Notes: a model not told the origin generated them from the letters alone. Shown: positions 1 to 9,571, counted from the first letter of the stretch. The stretch is 64,000 bases of DNA from an uncultured Roseovarius sp. (GCA_947499555.1 CANMOU010000002.1:693001-757000); one strand, 5' to 3'. Program-made: numbers and translations.

Positions 1-733
1 CATCGAGCCCTTTGGCGTCGGTTGGCAGCGGTTCGGGATCGGTCTTAGCTTTGCGGATCTTCTTGGCAATCGCATCTGCATCATCGGTCAGGTTGATGCG
101 GCTCATGTCCGATGGGTCGGATTTTGACATCTTCTTTGAACCGTCCCGCAGGCTCATGACACGCGTGGCTGCACCCTCGATGACCGGTTCTGTGATCGGG
201 AAGAATTCAACGCCGAAATCATTGTTGAACTTGATCGCAATATCACGCGTGAGCTCAAGGTGCTGTTTCTGGTCTTCGCCGACCGGTACATGCGTGGCGT
301 GGTAGGCCAGAATATCAGCCGCCATCAGGGCCGGATATGCAAACAGGCCCAGCGAGGCGTTCTGCGCGTTTTTACCGGCCTTGTCCTTGAACTGCGTCAT
401 GCGCTGCATCCAACCCATGCGCGCCACACAGTTGAAGACCCATGCCAGTTGAGTGTGCTCGGGCACTTGGGATTGATTGAACAGAACGGATTGCTTTGGG
501 TCCAATCCAGAAGCAATGAATCCGGCGCAAAGCTCGCGCGTGGCATGGCGCAGCTTGTCGGGATCTTGCCAGACGGTGATCGCGTGCAGATCGACCATGC
601 AATAGATCGTCTCGAAATCCGATCCCTGCATTTCGACAAAGCGCTTCATTGCACCCAGGTAGTTTCCAAGCGTCAGGCCGCCTGAAGGTTGGATGCCCGA
701 AAAAACGCGGGGTGTGTGGACCACCTCGGTCAT
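1..733 (-). CDS. trpS: Tryptophanyl-tRNA synthetase, 3' end outside the window
   Basis: Partial gene: the ATG (complement of 731-733) and about 244 codons are inside; the rest lies left of position 1. The enzyme attaches tryptophan to tRNA-Trp in the cytoplasm. Class I synthetase signatures are visible: the HIGH-like TLGN at residues 21-24, just after SGIQPSGG, and KMSKS at 201-205. A GGAG Shine-Dalgarno sits about 6 bases before the ATG. It is divergent from the rhomboid-like gene, with a 72-bp gap between them. Family assignment is secure because both catalytic motifs are intact. Confidence 0.95.
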   Translation of the reverse strand, partial: MTEVVHTPRVFSGIQPSGGLTLGNYLGAMKRFVEMQGSDFETIYCMVDLHAITVWQDPDKLRHATRELCAGFIASGLDPKQSVLFNQSQVPEHTQLAWVFNCVARMGWMQRMTQFKDKAGKNAQNASLGLFAYPALMAADILAYHATHVPVGEDQKQHLELTRDIAIKFNNDFGVEFFPITEPVIEGAATRVMSLRDGSKKMSKSDPSDMSRINLTDDADAIAKKIRKAKTDPEPLPTDAKGLD

Positions 734-805
734 GGAATTCTCCGTCTGGATTTATAACTTGGCCTCGCTTACTTCTGCGTCCAGGTGCCGTCAAGGAGCA
801 CAGGC

Positions 806-1492
806 ATGTCCGACTACCGCGAACCCAGCCCGGTCAATTCCGTTCCGCCCCTTATCCTCGCGATTGCGATGTTGATCCTGGGGATCGAGCTTATCTTTCA
901 AATTGGCGTGCGTGGCATGCTTGGTGGGCCAGACGCTGTTGGCTGGCGTCTTGAAGCAATCCGAGACTACGCGTTTTCAAACCGTGGTTTCGCGTGGATG
1001 CTGCAGGCAGGCGAGATAAGGTTTGATTTCGTCAGGCGGCTTGTGACCTATCCTTTTGTTCATAGCGGTATGATCGAAGCATTGTTTGCCATGGTGATGA
1101 CGCTTGCGCTTGGTAAATTTGTGGGTGAGCGCATGGCCCATTGGGCCGTCTTTATTCTCTTTTTCGTTTCTGCTGCTGTTGCTGCGATTGCCTATGGATT
1201 GATCCTGCCGGATGGTCCTGGTTTGATCGGCGCCTTTCCCGGGGTCTACGGCCTCATCGGTGGCTTTACGTATCTCATATGGCTGCAACTTGGCCAGCTC
1301 GGACAAAATCAGGCGCGCGCGTTTTCCCTGATCGGCTTTCTTATGGGTATTCAGCTGATTTTTGGAATAATGTACGGCGCGGACAAGCAGTGGCTTGCAG
1401 ATGTCGTCGGATTTGCAACCGGATTTGTGCTCTCAATCGTTTTGGTTCCCGGAGGCTTCCGTCGGTTGCATGAAAAGCTAAGGCAGCGCTGA
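806..1492 (+). CDS. Rhomboid-fold membrane protein, apparently without protease activity
   Basis: A 228-residue protein with about six hydrophobic segments (roughly 13-35, 88-104, 112-133, 138-160, 172-190, 195-214) and the rhomboid core layout, including TYPFVH at 81-86. Active rhomboids carry GxSG in the fourth helix and an AHxxGF-type His in the sixth. Here these read AFPGVYG (143-149) and ADVVGF (198-203), so Ser and His are both missing; Asp199 occupies the His position. It is probably a non-catalytic, iRhom-like binding protein. ATG 806 is preferred over an upstream GTG at 785 because AAGGAG lies just before it. It converges on murJ with 5 bases between the stops. Confidence 0.75.
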   Translation: MSDYREPSPVNSVPPLILAIAMLILGIELIFQIGVRGMLGGPDAVGWRLEAIRDYAFSNRGFAWMLQAGEIRFDFVRRLVTYPFVHSGMIEALFAMVMTLALGKFVGERMAHWAVFILFFVSAAVAAIAYGLILPDGPGLIGAFPGVYGLIGGFTYLIWLQLGQLGQNQARAFSLIGFLMGIQLIFGIMYGADKQWLADVVGFATGFVLSIVLVPGGFRRLHEKLRQR

Positions 1493-1504
1493 AGCGATCA
1501 GCGC
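1486..1504. repeat. Inverted repeat spanning two convergent stop codons
   Basis: Arms GCGCTGA (1486-1492) and TCAGCGC (1498-1504) with a 5-base loop contain the stop codons of the rhomboid-like gene and of murJ. There is no T-tract, so a role as a bidirectional terminator is only possible. Confidence 0.35.
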
Positions 1505-3036
1505 CGGAAGGCCGCGCGTAGTTCGGATACATGGAACGCACCCAAAAGGCGCCCGGCCAGAAAATAGCTGAATACGCCGGCTGAAATCAGCACCAACAGC
1601 GCTAGCCAGCGCCAGCCTCCGAACCCGAAGAATGGTGTCAGTGATACGCCCACCGCCCAAAGAACGCAGCCCATAATGGCGGAGGCTATGATTATACGCC
1701 AAATGCGCTGACGAAAACGCGTGTCAAAGCGGGCGACTTCTCCGTACCGTCGGGATCCAAGATGCAGAAGTAGAACCATGATCCAGGCCGCCGCGGTCGT
1801 TGCAATCGCCGCCGCAATCCAGCTGATGTAAAAAGACAGCCCGACGGCAAGTGCCGCGTTCACGATCATTGCGACAACGGCATAGTGAAATGGGCGCTTC
1901 GTGTCTTCTCTGGCAAAGAACAGGGGCTGCTGGATTTTTTGCAAGACGAAGGCCGGAAGGCCAAGGCCGTAGATTGAGACGGCAAGCGCAGTGGCGGCCG
2001 TATCGTCCGTTCCAAATGCGCCGCGTTCGAACAGAACAGAGACGAGCGGCAGTGGCACGATCATCAAAGCGACAGCCGCCGGAATTGTCAGGGCAAGTGA
2101 CAGCTCGCCCGCGCGGGAGAACGCGCTGCGCGCCCCATCTTCATCTTCTGCGCGCAAGCGGCGTGCGAGATCAGGCAGAAGGACTATCCCTACAGCGATC
2201 CCCACCACGCCAAGAGGCAGTTGATAAAGGCGGTCTGCAGCGTAAAGCCAGCTCACTGCTTTTTCGGTGTTCGATGCCACCAGTTGCCCAACGAGCAGGT
2301 TAACCTGGACGACGCCGCCCGCGAGCGCCGCTGGCACCGCCACACGGACCAGCCGGGCCATTTCGGGTGTCCATCGGGGACGCTGAGGGCGGATTCTAAG
2401 GCCAGCGCGATCTGCGGCGTGCCAAACCAGAATAAGCTGCGCCAGCCCGGCGAAAGGTATGGTCCAGATGAGAGCATTTGCCACCGCACCACCGACCAGC
2501 CAGGCAACCGCCATTGCGGCTATCAGCATGACATTGAGCAGGACCGGCGCAGCGGCTGCGGCAGCGAAACGGCCAGATGCGTTGAGAACGCCCGACAAAA
2601 GAGCCGCGAGCGAGATGAACAGGATATACGGAAAGGTAATGCGCGCGAAATCGACGGTTATGTCAAATCGGGCATCACCATAGAAACCCTCGGCTGTGGC
2701 GTAGACCAGAACCGGCATGAAAACCATCGCCAGACCCGTGAGCAGCAAGAGGACGAGGCTCAGGCCCGAAAACGCCAGGCTAGCAAATCCGATTGCATCG
2801 TCGTCGCCTTCAAGCCGCTTTGCGAACATAGGTACGAAAGCCGCGTTGAATGCGCCTTCCGCAAAGAAGCGACGGAACATGTTCGGAAGGCGAAACGCCG
2901 CAACATAAGCGTCCATCAATACCCCAGGGCCAAGCAAGCCCGAGATAATCACATCACGTACAAAACCAAGCACGCGACTAAGCAATGTCCATCCTCCCAC
3001 GGTCACGATGCCTGAGAGAAGGCGGATGGGTTTCAT
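1498..3036 (-). CDS. murJ: Lipid II flippase MurJ
   Basis: A 512-residue polytopic protein of the MviN/MurJ family, which moves undecaprenyl-linked lipid II across the inner membrane for peptidoglycan synthesis. The N-terminus shows the family hallmark SRVLGFVRD (20-28) and the following segment FRRFFAEGAFNAAFVP (54-69); about 14 hydrophobic segments follow. A longer reading from a TTG at 3087 is possible, but ATG 3036 places the conserved N-terminal helix correctly. It lies downstream of the small lipoprotein gene, with a terminator-like hairpin between. uppP in this window acts on the same lipid-carrier cycle. Length is normal for the family. Confidence 0.95.
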   Translation of the reverse strand: MKPIRLLSGIVTVGGWTLLSRVLGFVRDVIISGLLGPGVLMDAYVAAFRLPNMFRRFFAEGAFNAAFVPMFAKRLEGDDDAIGFASLAFSGLSLVLLLLTGLAMVFMPVLVYATAEGFYGDARFDITVDFARITFPYILFISLAALLSGVLNASGRFAAAAAAPVLLNVMLIAAMAVAWLVGGAVANALIWTIPFAGLAQLILVWHAADRAGLRIRPQRPRWTPEMARLVRVAVPAALAGGVVQVNLLVGQLVASNTEKAVSWLYAADRLYQLPLGVVGIAVGIVLLPDLARRLRAEDEDGARSAFSRAGELSLALTIPAAVALMIVPLPLVSVLFERGAFGTDDTAATALAVSIYGLGLPAFVLQKIQQPLFFAREDTKRPFHYAVVAMIVNAALAVGLSFYISWIAAAIATTAAAWIMVLLLHLGSRRYGEVARFDTRFRQRIWRIIIASAIMGCVLWAVGVSLTPFFGFGGWRWLALLVLISAGVFSYFLAGRLLGAFHVSELRAAFRR

Positions 3037-3125
3037 GCGTCTGCCTGTGTCTTGCTTGCCTGCATGAGGAGTATCCGATTGACCCAACTTGGGAAAGAGG
3101 GCGTGGGAATCGAAACAAGAAAACG

Positions 3126-3153
3126 GCCCTGATCCGCGTGAGCGATGCAGGGC
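3126..3153 (-). terminator. Candidate rho-independent terminator of the small lipoprotein gene
   Basis: On the minus strand GCCCTG pairs with CAGGGC, extended inward by ATC/GAT past a bulged base. It is followed by CGTTTTCTTG. It lies 25 bases after the lipoprotein stop and before murJ, so the two genes may be transcribed separately. Confidence 0.55.
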
Positions 3154-3178
3154 TGCCCTTATTTACTTGGATAAGTTG

Positions 3179-3421
3179 TCAGCTTCTTTGACGCCGAACG
3201 CCTTCCGCGCGACAGATATCGTCTGCCTCGCGCACGGTCATGTTTTCGGGCCGGTCAATGGCTCTGTCCCAAAGGACACGTTCTTTTGTGTAGAGTTGGC
3301 AGGTGACGATCCCTTTGCTGGTCTCCAATTTGACCGGCGTGGTCTCGAAGCTGCGTGGATCGGGTGCGCAACCAGCCAGAGCGATTGCGGCGGCGGCACA
3401 GAGCATTGCGGGTTTTACCAT
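3179..3421 (-). CDS. Small putative lipoprotein, function unknown
   Basis: An 80-residue protein with a short Lys-containing N-terminus, a hydrophobic stretch and a lipobox LAGC at 15-18, so Cys18 should be lipidated. The mature part is about 63 residues with two more cysteines (near 40 and 69), which could form a disulfide. A GAAGGT Shine-Dalgarno precedes ATG (complement of 3419-3421). I recognise no domain. It is probably an envelope lipoprotein. Its position upstream of murJ is suggestive, but a terminator-like hairpin separates the two. Confidence 0.7.
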   Translation of the reverse strand: MVKPAMLCAAAAIALAGCAPDPRSFETTPVKLETSKGIVTCQLYTKERVLWDRAIDRPENMTVREADDICRAEGVRRQRS

Positions 3422-3701
3422 TTTTGTACCTTCTTCGTCGTGGTTCGATCAGCAAAACACCTGATCTTCGCGTTTCATTCAGTTCAGATTGCATTCGTGG
3501 GAACCTGTATCCCCTTGGTTTAAGCGATCAAGTGGAATTCTGTGGCATTTTTCACCGTAAATCCGATAGTTGTGGTTTCATTGGTGCAAACTGGCGATCC
3601 TCCGCGCAGTTATGCAAGATGGCTTTGGTCTTTCGATTCAGATTTGACGACGTTGCAGTTTTTGATTGCTGTCCACCAACCTTAGAAAAGGGGTAAACCC
3701 A
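3422..3701. other. Intergenic region of 280 bp
   Basis: A divergent spacer between the small lipoprotein and the metallophosphoesterase gene. It must hold both promoters, but I see no clear -35/-10 pair, RNA gene or strong hairpin. Confidence 0.4.
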
Positions 3702-4649
3702 TTGGACCGGTTTCTATCAATTTCATTGATTGTTCTATCGGTGAGCATGTCCACTGCGTTTGCTCAGAATGAGACATCCTTCAAGTTGGTTGCACTGGGC
3801 GACATGCCCTATGGCCCGCCGCAGGAGGTTTATCCGCCGTTTGAAGCCTTGATAGGCGAGATCAACAAACGGTCACCGGAACTGGTGATCCATGTTGGAG
3901 ATACCAAATCAGGCCGGGATGACTGCACGGATCAGCTTTTGAAAGAGCAACTAGCCTACCTTCAAAGCTTCGAAGCGCCGGTTTTATACACACCGGGCGA
4001 TAATGAATGGACCGACTGTCATCGCGGTGACATTGAATGGACGGACCCTCTTGAAAGATTGGGTTTCATCCGCTCATTTTATTTTTCAGAGCCCCAGACG
4101 AGTTTTGGCCAAACCAAGGTCGCGCTCGAGCACCAGGGTGATTTTGGGTATCCCGAGAATGAACGTTACCGCACGAAAGAGATTGGTTTTATCACGGCGC
4201 ATGTCGTCGGCTCAAACAACAATTTCGAGCCGCGCGGCCTTGAGAATGTTGAGGAATTCTTCGCGCGCAGTCAGGCGAGCTCGGATTGGCTGATACAAAG
4301 CTTTGAAGCATTTGCCGATCTCGACGTGATCGTCCTGGCGATCCATGCAGATATGTTCGAGTTCGATTTCAATGAATTTGGTCGTGAAAGATGGCTGCGT
4401 CATTCCGGATTTCATGAATTCGGGAACACATTGAAATCGGCAGCACAGCAATATGGCAAACCGGTGCTTCTTATTTTCGGCGACAGCCACCGGCATGTCA
4501 TTCTTCGCCCTTTCCCTATGGATGCGTCCAACGTTCTGGCCATGGAGGTTTACGGCGCCCGAGAAATGCACGCCGTTGAAATTCTCATTCGCCCCGGTGA
4601 GGACGAGCCTTTCGTTTTTGAGACGATCTGGAATCCATTGCAGCGCTAG
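3702..4649 (+). CDS. Exported calcineurin-like metallophosphoesterase
   Basis: About 315 residues. An N-terminal hydrophobic segment (residues 3-20) ending AFAQ looks like a Sec signal peptide, so the protein is probably periplasmic. Metallophosphoesterase metal-binding motifs appear in order: GD at 33-34, HVGD at 64-67, GDNEW at 99-103, IHAD near 215 and FGDSHRH near 260. The substrate cannot be read from sequence. The start is uncertain: TTG 3702 has AAAAGGGG about 8 bases upstream and places the signal peptide right at the N-terminus, while a TTG at 3666 would add 12 residues. It converges on glnD. Confidence 0.75.
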   Translation: MDRFLSISLIVLSVSMSTAFAQNETSFKLVALGDMPYGPPQEVYPPFEALIGEINKRSPELVIHVGDTKSGRDDCTDQLLKEQLAYLQSFEAPVLYTPGDNEWTDCHRGDIEWTDPLERLGFIRSFYFSEPQTSFGQTKVALEHQGDFGYPENERYRTKEIGFITAHVVGSNNNFEPRGLENVEEFFARSQASSDWLIQSFEAFADLDVIVLAIHADMFEFDFNEFGRERWLRHSGFHEFGNTLKSAAQQYGKPVLLIFGDSHRHVILRPFPMDASNVLAMEVYGAREMHAVEILIRPGEDEPFVFETIWNPLQR

Positions 4650-4660
4650 CGCGACAACGT

Positions 4661-7426
4661 TCAACTCGCGGCCCTTTCCGCCCCTTGTTCAATCGCGTGA
4701 CGGAGCTTTCGTTCAAGCGTCTTCTGCTTGCTTTCCGAATGGAATTTCAGTCCGAACATGTCCTTCACATAGAACGTATCCACGACCTGTTCCCCATATG
4801 TCGCGATAACAGCGGAATTGATGTAGACATTGCTGTTTGCAAGCGTACGCGTGAGGTCATAGAGCAGTCCGGGCCTGTCACGGGTGTCGACCTCGATGAT
4901 GGTGTAAATTTCGGAACCCTCGTTGTCGAAAGTGATGTGTGTCGGCACACGGAAAGCGCGCTCGCGTTTCTTGATCTTGTCACGCGATTTGATCGCATCA
5001 CGTGCAACAACCTCTCCTTTGAGTGTCTTGTAGATCATCTCGCGGAGTCGCGGGAGACGATCTGCCTCGTACGGGCTGCCATCGGCGTCCTGAATCCAGA
5101 AAGCGGCTGTGGCATACCCATCCTGGGACGTGTAGGTTCGCGCATCGACAACGTTAGCTCCCACAAGAGCCAGAGCGCCCGCAAGCCGCGAGAAGATGCC
5201 AGGGTGGTCCGAAAGAGCAAAACACGCACGGGTCGCGTCACGGTCTTCGTCGGGGTGCAGATCAATTGCAATCTCATCGTTTTTGATATCGCGTAGCAGC
5301 TTGGCAAAAACCACATGGGCAGTGACATGCAGACCCTGCCAATAAGGCGGATAGTGGCGCGATGTCTCTGTCTTAAGGTCTTTGGAATCCCAATCCGCGA
5401 GAGCGGTGCGCAGGTTGCGTTTGGCGTCCGAGCCGCGTTGCTCTCGGTTCAGCGCCTCCAGTCCGCCTTCCATGGCGCGCCGGGTTTGGCGATACAAGGC
5501 TCGGATGAGCGAGGCTTTCCAGTTGTTCCACGTATCCGGGCCAACACCCCGAATGTCGCAAACCGTCAGCACGCAGAGCAGATCGAGACGCTCTTTGGTT
5601 TGCACGGCCTTGGCAAAATCACGCACGGTTCTAGGATCTGCGATATCTCTCTTTTGCGCCATATCGGACATAAGGAGATGGTACCGCACAAGCCATTCGA
5701 CGGTTTCACATTCCGCAGGCTTAAGTCCAAGGCGAGGGGCGATCTGCCGGGCAAGCTGCGCGCCCAGGATCGAATGATCTTCGTCCCGACCTTTGCCGAA
5801 GTCATGAACGAGAAGTGCCACATAAAGCACTTTGCGATTCACCCCTTCGTCGAGAATTGATGACGCCACCGGCAATTCTTCGATCAATTCGCGACGCTCG
5901 ATTTTTGCCAGCTGGCTCACGGCCTGGATGGTGTGCTCATCGACAGTGTAGCTGTGATACATGTTGAATTGCATCATCGCGCGGATCGGTTCGAACTCGG
6001 GAATGAAAGCTGACATCACGCCCAGCTCATTCATTCGCCGAAGCGCTCTTTCGGGGTTTCCGTGTTTGAGAAGAAGATCAAGAAAAAGCTTCTGAGCTTC
6101 GGGATCTGCACGAAATTCGACGTCAATCAGATGCAGGTTTGCCGTAACAAGACGCATGGCGTCGGGATGGATCAATAGGCCAGTTCGAAGGGCTTCCCCG
6201 AACAGTCGGAGCAAGTTGAGACGATCTTCGAGAAATTTCTTTTCGTTCTCGATGCCAAGGCGCCCGTGTACCTCGACATAGCCTGGTTTCATCTTCCGCT
6301 TGCGGGAAAACAGCCTTTGCAAAAGCGGCTCTGACTTGACGTGATCGGCTTCGAGTTTTGTCAGAAGAATACGAGTAAGATCACCGACAGCAGTGGCATG
6401 GCGGAAGTAGTCTTGCATGAAGATTTCAACCGCCCGGCGTCCGGCGCTATCGGTGTATTGCATGCGGTCCGCGACTTCGACCTGCATGTCAAAGCTAAGC
6501 TGCTCGCTGGCCCGTCCCGTGATCAGATGTAGATGGCATCGCGTGGCCCAAAGGAAGTTTTCGGCCTGGGCGAAAAGGTCAAACTCCTCCTGCGTGAACA
6601 GACCACGGTCAACAAGCTGCGCAACATCATCGACCTGGTAGGTGTACTTGGCGATCCAGAAGAGCGATTGTAAATCGCGCAGGCCGCCCTTCCCTTCCTT
6701 CACATTTGGCTCGACCATGTAGCGCTCGCCCTGCTTTTCGTGGCGCGTATCGCGCTCTTCGAGCTTGGCTTCGATAAATTCGCGTTCGCTGCCTTTGAAC
6801 AGATCGTCCCGCAACCGAGTGCCGAGATCATCGCCCAGTGCCACGTCACCGAAGAGAAAACGCCGTTCTAGAAGTGCGGTTCGGATTGTAAAATCCTGTT
6901 CGCCCAGGCGGAGGCAGTCGCGCACCGTTCGGCTGGAATGTCCGACCTTCAGCTTGAGGTCCCAAAGTATGTAAAGCGTGCTTTCGATCACGCTCTCGGC
7001 CCAGGCTGTGATCTTATACGGGGTCAGGAAAAGCAGATCGACGTCAGAGTGCGGCGCCATCTCACCACGGCCATACCCGCCGACGGCGAAAACACTCAGT
7101 CGTTCCGATTGTGTTGGGTTCGACAGTGGATGAACCAGCTCCGTCGTCACCCAAAGGGCAACCTCGATAATACAGTCCGTAAGCCAGCTGTAGGAACGGG
7201 TGGCGGCATGCGCTGCAAAAGGTCTCTCTGACAAGGCATAGGAAATGGCGGACCGACCATCCGAGATAGCATCTCCGATTACTTCGACAGCGGCGCGCCG
7301 CAACGCCAATTCATCATTTCCATCCGATACCTGCCGTGTGCCGATAAGCTCTTTGACAGCTTTGACATCAAAGATTTCGGCCGACGGGCGAATGAGGTTT
7401 TCGGAAATGGGCGGACTGTCCTTCAT
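4661..7426 (-). CDS. glnD: PII uridylyltransferase / uridylyl-removing enzyme
   Basis: A 921-residue bifunctional sensor that uridylylates PII proteins under nitrogen limitation and removes UMP when glutamine is high. The nucleotidyltransferase motif GGYGRGEMAPHSDVD is at 116-130 and the HD-domain hydrolase motif HDFGKGRDED at 541-550. Two ACT domains fill the C-terminus (about 735-815 and 850-920). Domain order and length are complete. AAAGGA precedes the ATG. With ptsN and gltD/gltB elsewhere in the window it forms part of the nitrogen-control machinery, though not in one operon with them. Confidence 0.97.
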   Translation of the reverse strand: MKDSPPISENLIRPSAEIFDVKAVKELIGTRQVSDGNDELALRRAAVEVIGDAISDGRSAISYALSERPFAAHAATRSYSWLTDCIIEVALWVTTELVHPLSNPTQSERLSVFAVGGYGRGEMAPHSDVDLLFLTPYKITAWAESVIESTLYILWDLKLKVGHSSRTVRDCLRLGEQDFTIRTALLERRFLFGDVALGDDLGTRLRDDLFKGSEREFIEAKLEERDTRHEKQGERYMVEPNVKEGKGGLRDLQSLFWIAKYTYQVDDVAQLVDRGLFTQEEFDLFAQAENFLWATRCHLHLITGRASEQLSFDMQVEVADRMQYTDSAGRRAVEIFMQDYFRHATAVGDLTRILLTKLEADHVKSEPLLQRLFSRKRKMKPGYVEVHGRLGIENEKKFLEDRLNLLRLFGEALRTGLLIHPDAMRLVTANLHLIDVEFRADPEAQKLFLDLLLKHGNPERALRRMNELGVMSAFIPEFEPIRAMMQFNMYHSYTVDEHTIQAVSQLAKIERRELIEELPVASSILDEGVNRKVLYVALLVHDFGKGRDEDHSILGAQLARQIAPRLGLKPAECETVEWLVRYHLLMSDMAQKRDIADPRTVRDFAKAVQTKERLDLLCVLTVCDIRGVGPDTWNNWKASLIRALYRQTRRAMEGGLEALNREQRGSDAKRNLRTALADWDSKDLKTETSRHYPPYWQGLHVTAHVVFAKLLRDIKNDEIAIDLHPDEDRDATRACFALSDHPGIFSRLAGALALVGANVVDARTYTSQDGYATAAFWIQDADGSPYEADRLPRLREMIYKTLKGEVVARDAIKSRDKIKKRERAFRVPTHITFDNEGSEIYTIIEVDTRDRPGLLYDLTRTLANSNVYINSAVIATYGEQVVDTFYVKDMFGLKFHSESKQKTLERKLRHAIEQGAERAAS

Positions 7427-7451
7427 ATAGTCCTTTTACGCGATCAGTGCG

Positions 7452-8630
7452 TCAAAACCCAGAGCCAGCGAAACTACCCGGCGCTGGCGAAATGACGACG
7501 ATCTGCCTATTCTGGATCGTCGCAATTGCAAGGCCACGCTGGGTTGTGCCGTTTGGAAGAAAGCGGAAAATGCCGTTCACGCCTGCAAATCCGGCCGATT
7601 GTGTCAGCCGACCTCTGGAAAAGGCGTCACTTTGACCTGTCTGAGCCAGCGCCCCGATCGCCGCAATGGCGTCGTAGGACAACCCGGCAAGCGGATGCGG
7701 TGACGCACCGTTCGCAGTCTGAAAGCGGCTGATAAATTGCGCAACGCGCTGCGGATCGGGCATGGCAAACCAACCACCTTGAACACCGGGCAGGTCGCGG
7801 GTTTGCGGTGGCGTGTCCCAGCGCGACAAACCGATATACTGTACGTTCTCAGGGCTCAGACCCGCCTCTGGAAGCATTTGCGAGAACAGCGGCAAAGCGC
7901 CGGCGCTGTTGGCATCTAGGAAGATGGCGTCTGCCGAGTTTTGCTCAGCCGCAGTCCGGATCGCGGGCACAGCGGCAATAACACTTTGTTCGGAGAAGGC
8001 GTATCCGACGGTACCTGCCTGTGACCCTCCGTTTGCAGCAATCGCTTGCTGGATTGCTTGTCTGCCCAGTTCTCCGGCAAGGTTATTTGAATGCACAGTC
8101 AGGATACGGCTTTTGCCCTGTCCAACGGCGTAGCGCGCCAGGCGATTGGCGGTGTCCTGAAATGTCTGACCAAGCACAAAAAGATTGCCGCCCGCAATCG
8201 TTGGGTTGTTGGAAAAGGCCAGCACGTTGACACCCTTTGGCGCGACGGCCACCGAAACGGCATTTGCTGATTCTGCATGAAGAGGGCCGACGATGATTTT
8301 CGCGCCCTCATCCACCGCACGGAGAGCCGCCTGTTGTGCCTGGCCTGCATTGCCCGCCGTTCCGTAGACACGCAGATCGATCTGGACGCCGGAAAGGTCT
8401 GCAACGGCAAGCCGCGCGGCGTTCTCTAAATCACGCGCCAGCTTTTGTTCATTTGCATTTGCCGAACCGTGCGGCACCAGCAAAGCCACTGGCACAGGTG
8501 CGCCCGGCGTGATCGTAGCCCCGGCACCAGTTGGCAGACCGGTCTGGCAGGCAGCCAAAACAAATAGCGCAGCAATGAGCGCGACGCCAGCGCGCAGCTT
8601 GCGGAGAACTGAAAAAAGGGCAAACATCAC
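7452..8630 (-). CDS. LpoA-like penicillin-binding-protein activator, lipoprotein
   Basis: A 392-residue protein with a lipobox LAAC at 25-28 (lipidated Cys28), followed by a two-lobed periplasmic-binding-protein type 1 fold such as forms the C-terminal half of E. coli LpoA (YraM). LpoA activates the peptidoglycan synthase PBP1A from the outer membrane. The N-terminal TPR half of enterobacterial LpoA is absent, as is usual in alphaproteobacteria. It is divergent from rsmI with 80 bp between, an arrangement matching yraM/yraL in gammaproteobacteria. The family is clear; the activator role is inferred. Confidence 0.85.
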   Translation of the reverse strand: MMFALFSVLRKLRAGVALIAALFVLAACQTGLPTGAGATITPGAPVPVALLVPHGSANANEQKLARDLENAARLAVADLSGVQIDLRVYGTAGNAGQAQQAALRAVDEGAKIIVGPLHAESANAVSVAVAPKGVNVLAFSNNPTIAGGNLFVLGQTFQDTANRLARYAVGQGKSRILTVHSNNLAGELGRQAIQQAIAANGGSQAGTVGYAFSEQSVIAAVPAIRTAAEQNSADAIFLDANSAGALPLFSQMLPEAGLSPENVQYIGLSRWDTPPQTRDLPGVQGGWFAMPDPQRVAQFISRFQTANGASPHPLAGLSYDAIAAIGALAQTGQSDAFSRGRLTQSAGFAGVNGIFRFLPNGTTQRGLAIATIQNRQIVVISPAPGSFAGSGF

Positions 8631-8710
8631 TCAAGGGCTCCTGGTTTTCGCGCGGGGCTAGGCCGCAAATATTTTGACGATAATAAACTTACAGAGAGGC
8701 TGGTCCAGAA

Positions 8711-9571
8711 ATGAATCCTGACACCGGCTCGCTTTCTCCCGGCCTTTACCTTGTGGCAACACCTCTGGGCACGGCACGGGACATTACGCTGCGAACGCTC
8801 GACATTCTGAAAATTGCTGATGTCTTAGCGGCGGAAGACACGCGGAGCCTGAAGCGATTGATGGAAATTCACGGTATTGGATTGAACAACCGACCGCTGC
8901 TGTCTTACCACGATCACAATGGCGCGCGCGTCCGGCCAAGGATTTTGTCCGAAATTAAGAACGGAAAATCAGTTGTTTACGCCTCGGAGGCGGGTACGCC
9001 GCTTGTTGCCGATCCTGGCTACGATCTCGTGGCAACAGTGATTGAAGAAGCACTGCCGCTTGTTTCGGCACCTGGCCCGTCTGCTGTGATAACCGCCTTA
9101 ACCGTGGCGGGACTTCCCACAGATCAGTTCTTTTTCGCCGGATTTCTACCGTCATCATCTGCCAAGCGGAAAACCGCGCTCAAGGCTTTGGCCGACGTGC
9201 CGGGGACGCTTGTGTTTTACGAATCGCCAAAACGCGTGGGTGCAATGCTCACAGCGGCAAGCGAAATTTTAGGTGGTACTCGTCGGGCCGTGCTTTGCCG
9301 GGAACTGACCAAGAAGTTTGAAGAGGTCTTGCGCGGGTCTTTGGACGATCTCGCAGCGACAAGCGCCGAGCGAGATTTCAAGGGTGAAATCGTTGTCCTG
9401 GTTGCGCGCGGTGAAGCCGAGGCGCCGAGCGCCGATGACGTCGAAACCGCGCTTTCGGAAGCTCTTAAGGAGATGAGTGTCAAAGACGCTGCCAAGAAGG
9501 TGTCGGCTGAACTTGGTCTAAAGCGGCGTGATATTTACCAGATAGCTCTGGAATTATCGCGGCATGATTGA
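8711..9571 (+). CDS. rsmI: 16S rRNA (cytidine-1402-2'-O)-methyltransferase
   Basis: A 286-residue methyltransferase of the tetrapyrrole-methylase fold that 2'-O-methylates C1402 in the ribosomal P site. The N-terminal motif YLVATPLGTARD spans 13-24, where family members have TPIGN-like residues, and SEAGTPLVADPGYD lies near 93-106. A helical C-terminal region ends the protein (about 240-286). yraN follows 50 bp downstream on the same strand, the order rsmI-yraN seen in many Proteobacteria. Confidence 0.95.
   Translation: MNPDTGSLSPGLYLVATPLGTARDITLRTLDILKIADVLAAEDTRSLKRLMEIHGIGLNNRPLLSYHDHNGARVRPRILSEIKNGKSVVYASEAGTPLVADPGYDLVATVIEEALPLVSAPGPSAVITALTVAGLPTDQFFFAGFLPSSSAKRKTALKALADVPGTLVFYESPKRVGAMLTAASEILGGTRRAVLCRELTKKFEEVLRGSLDDLAATSAERDFKGEIVVLVARGEAEAPSADDVETALSEALKEMSVKDAAKKVSAELGLKRRDIYQIALELSRHD

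Noticed and set aside
2221-3015. Plus-strand open frame opposite murJ
   Set aside because: It runs through the murJ membrane helices and yields a charged, Cys-containing product with no recognisable domain.
3087-3087. TTG at 3087 as the start of murJ
   Set aside because: The added 17 residues are polar and precede the conserved helix; ATG 3036 gives the normal N-terminus.
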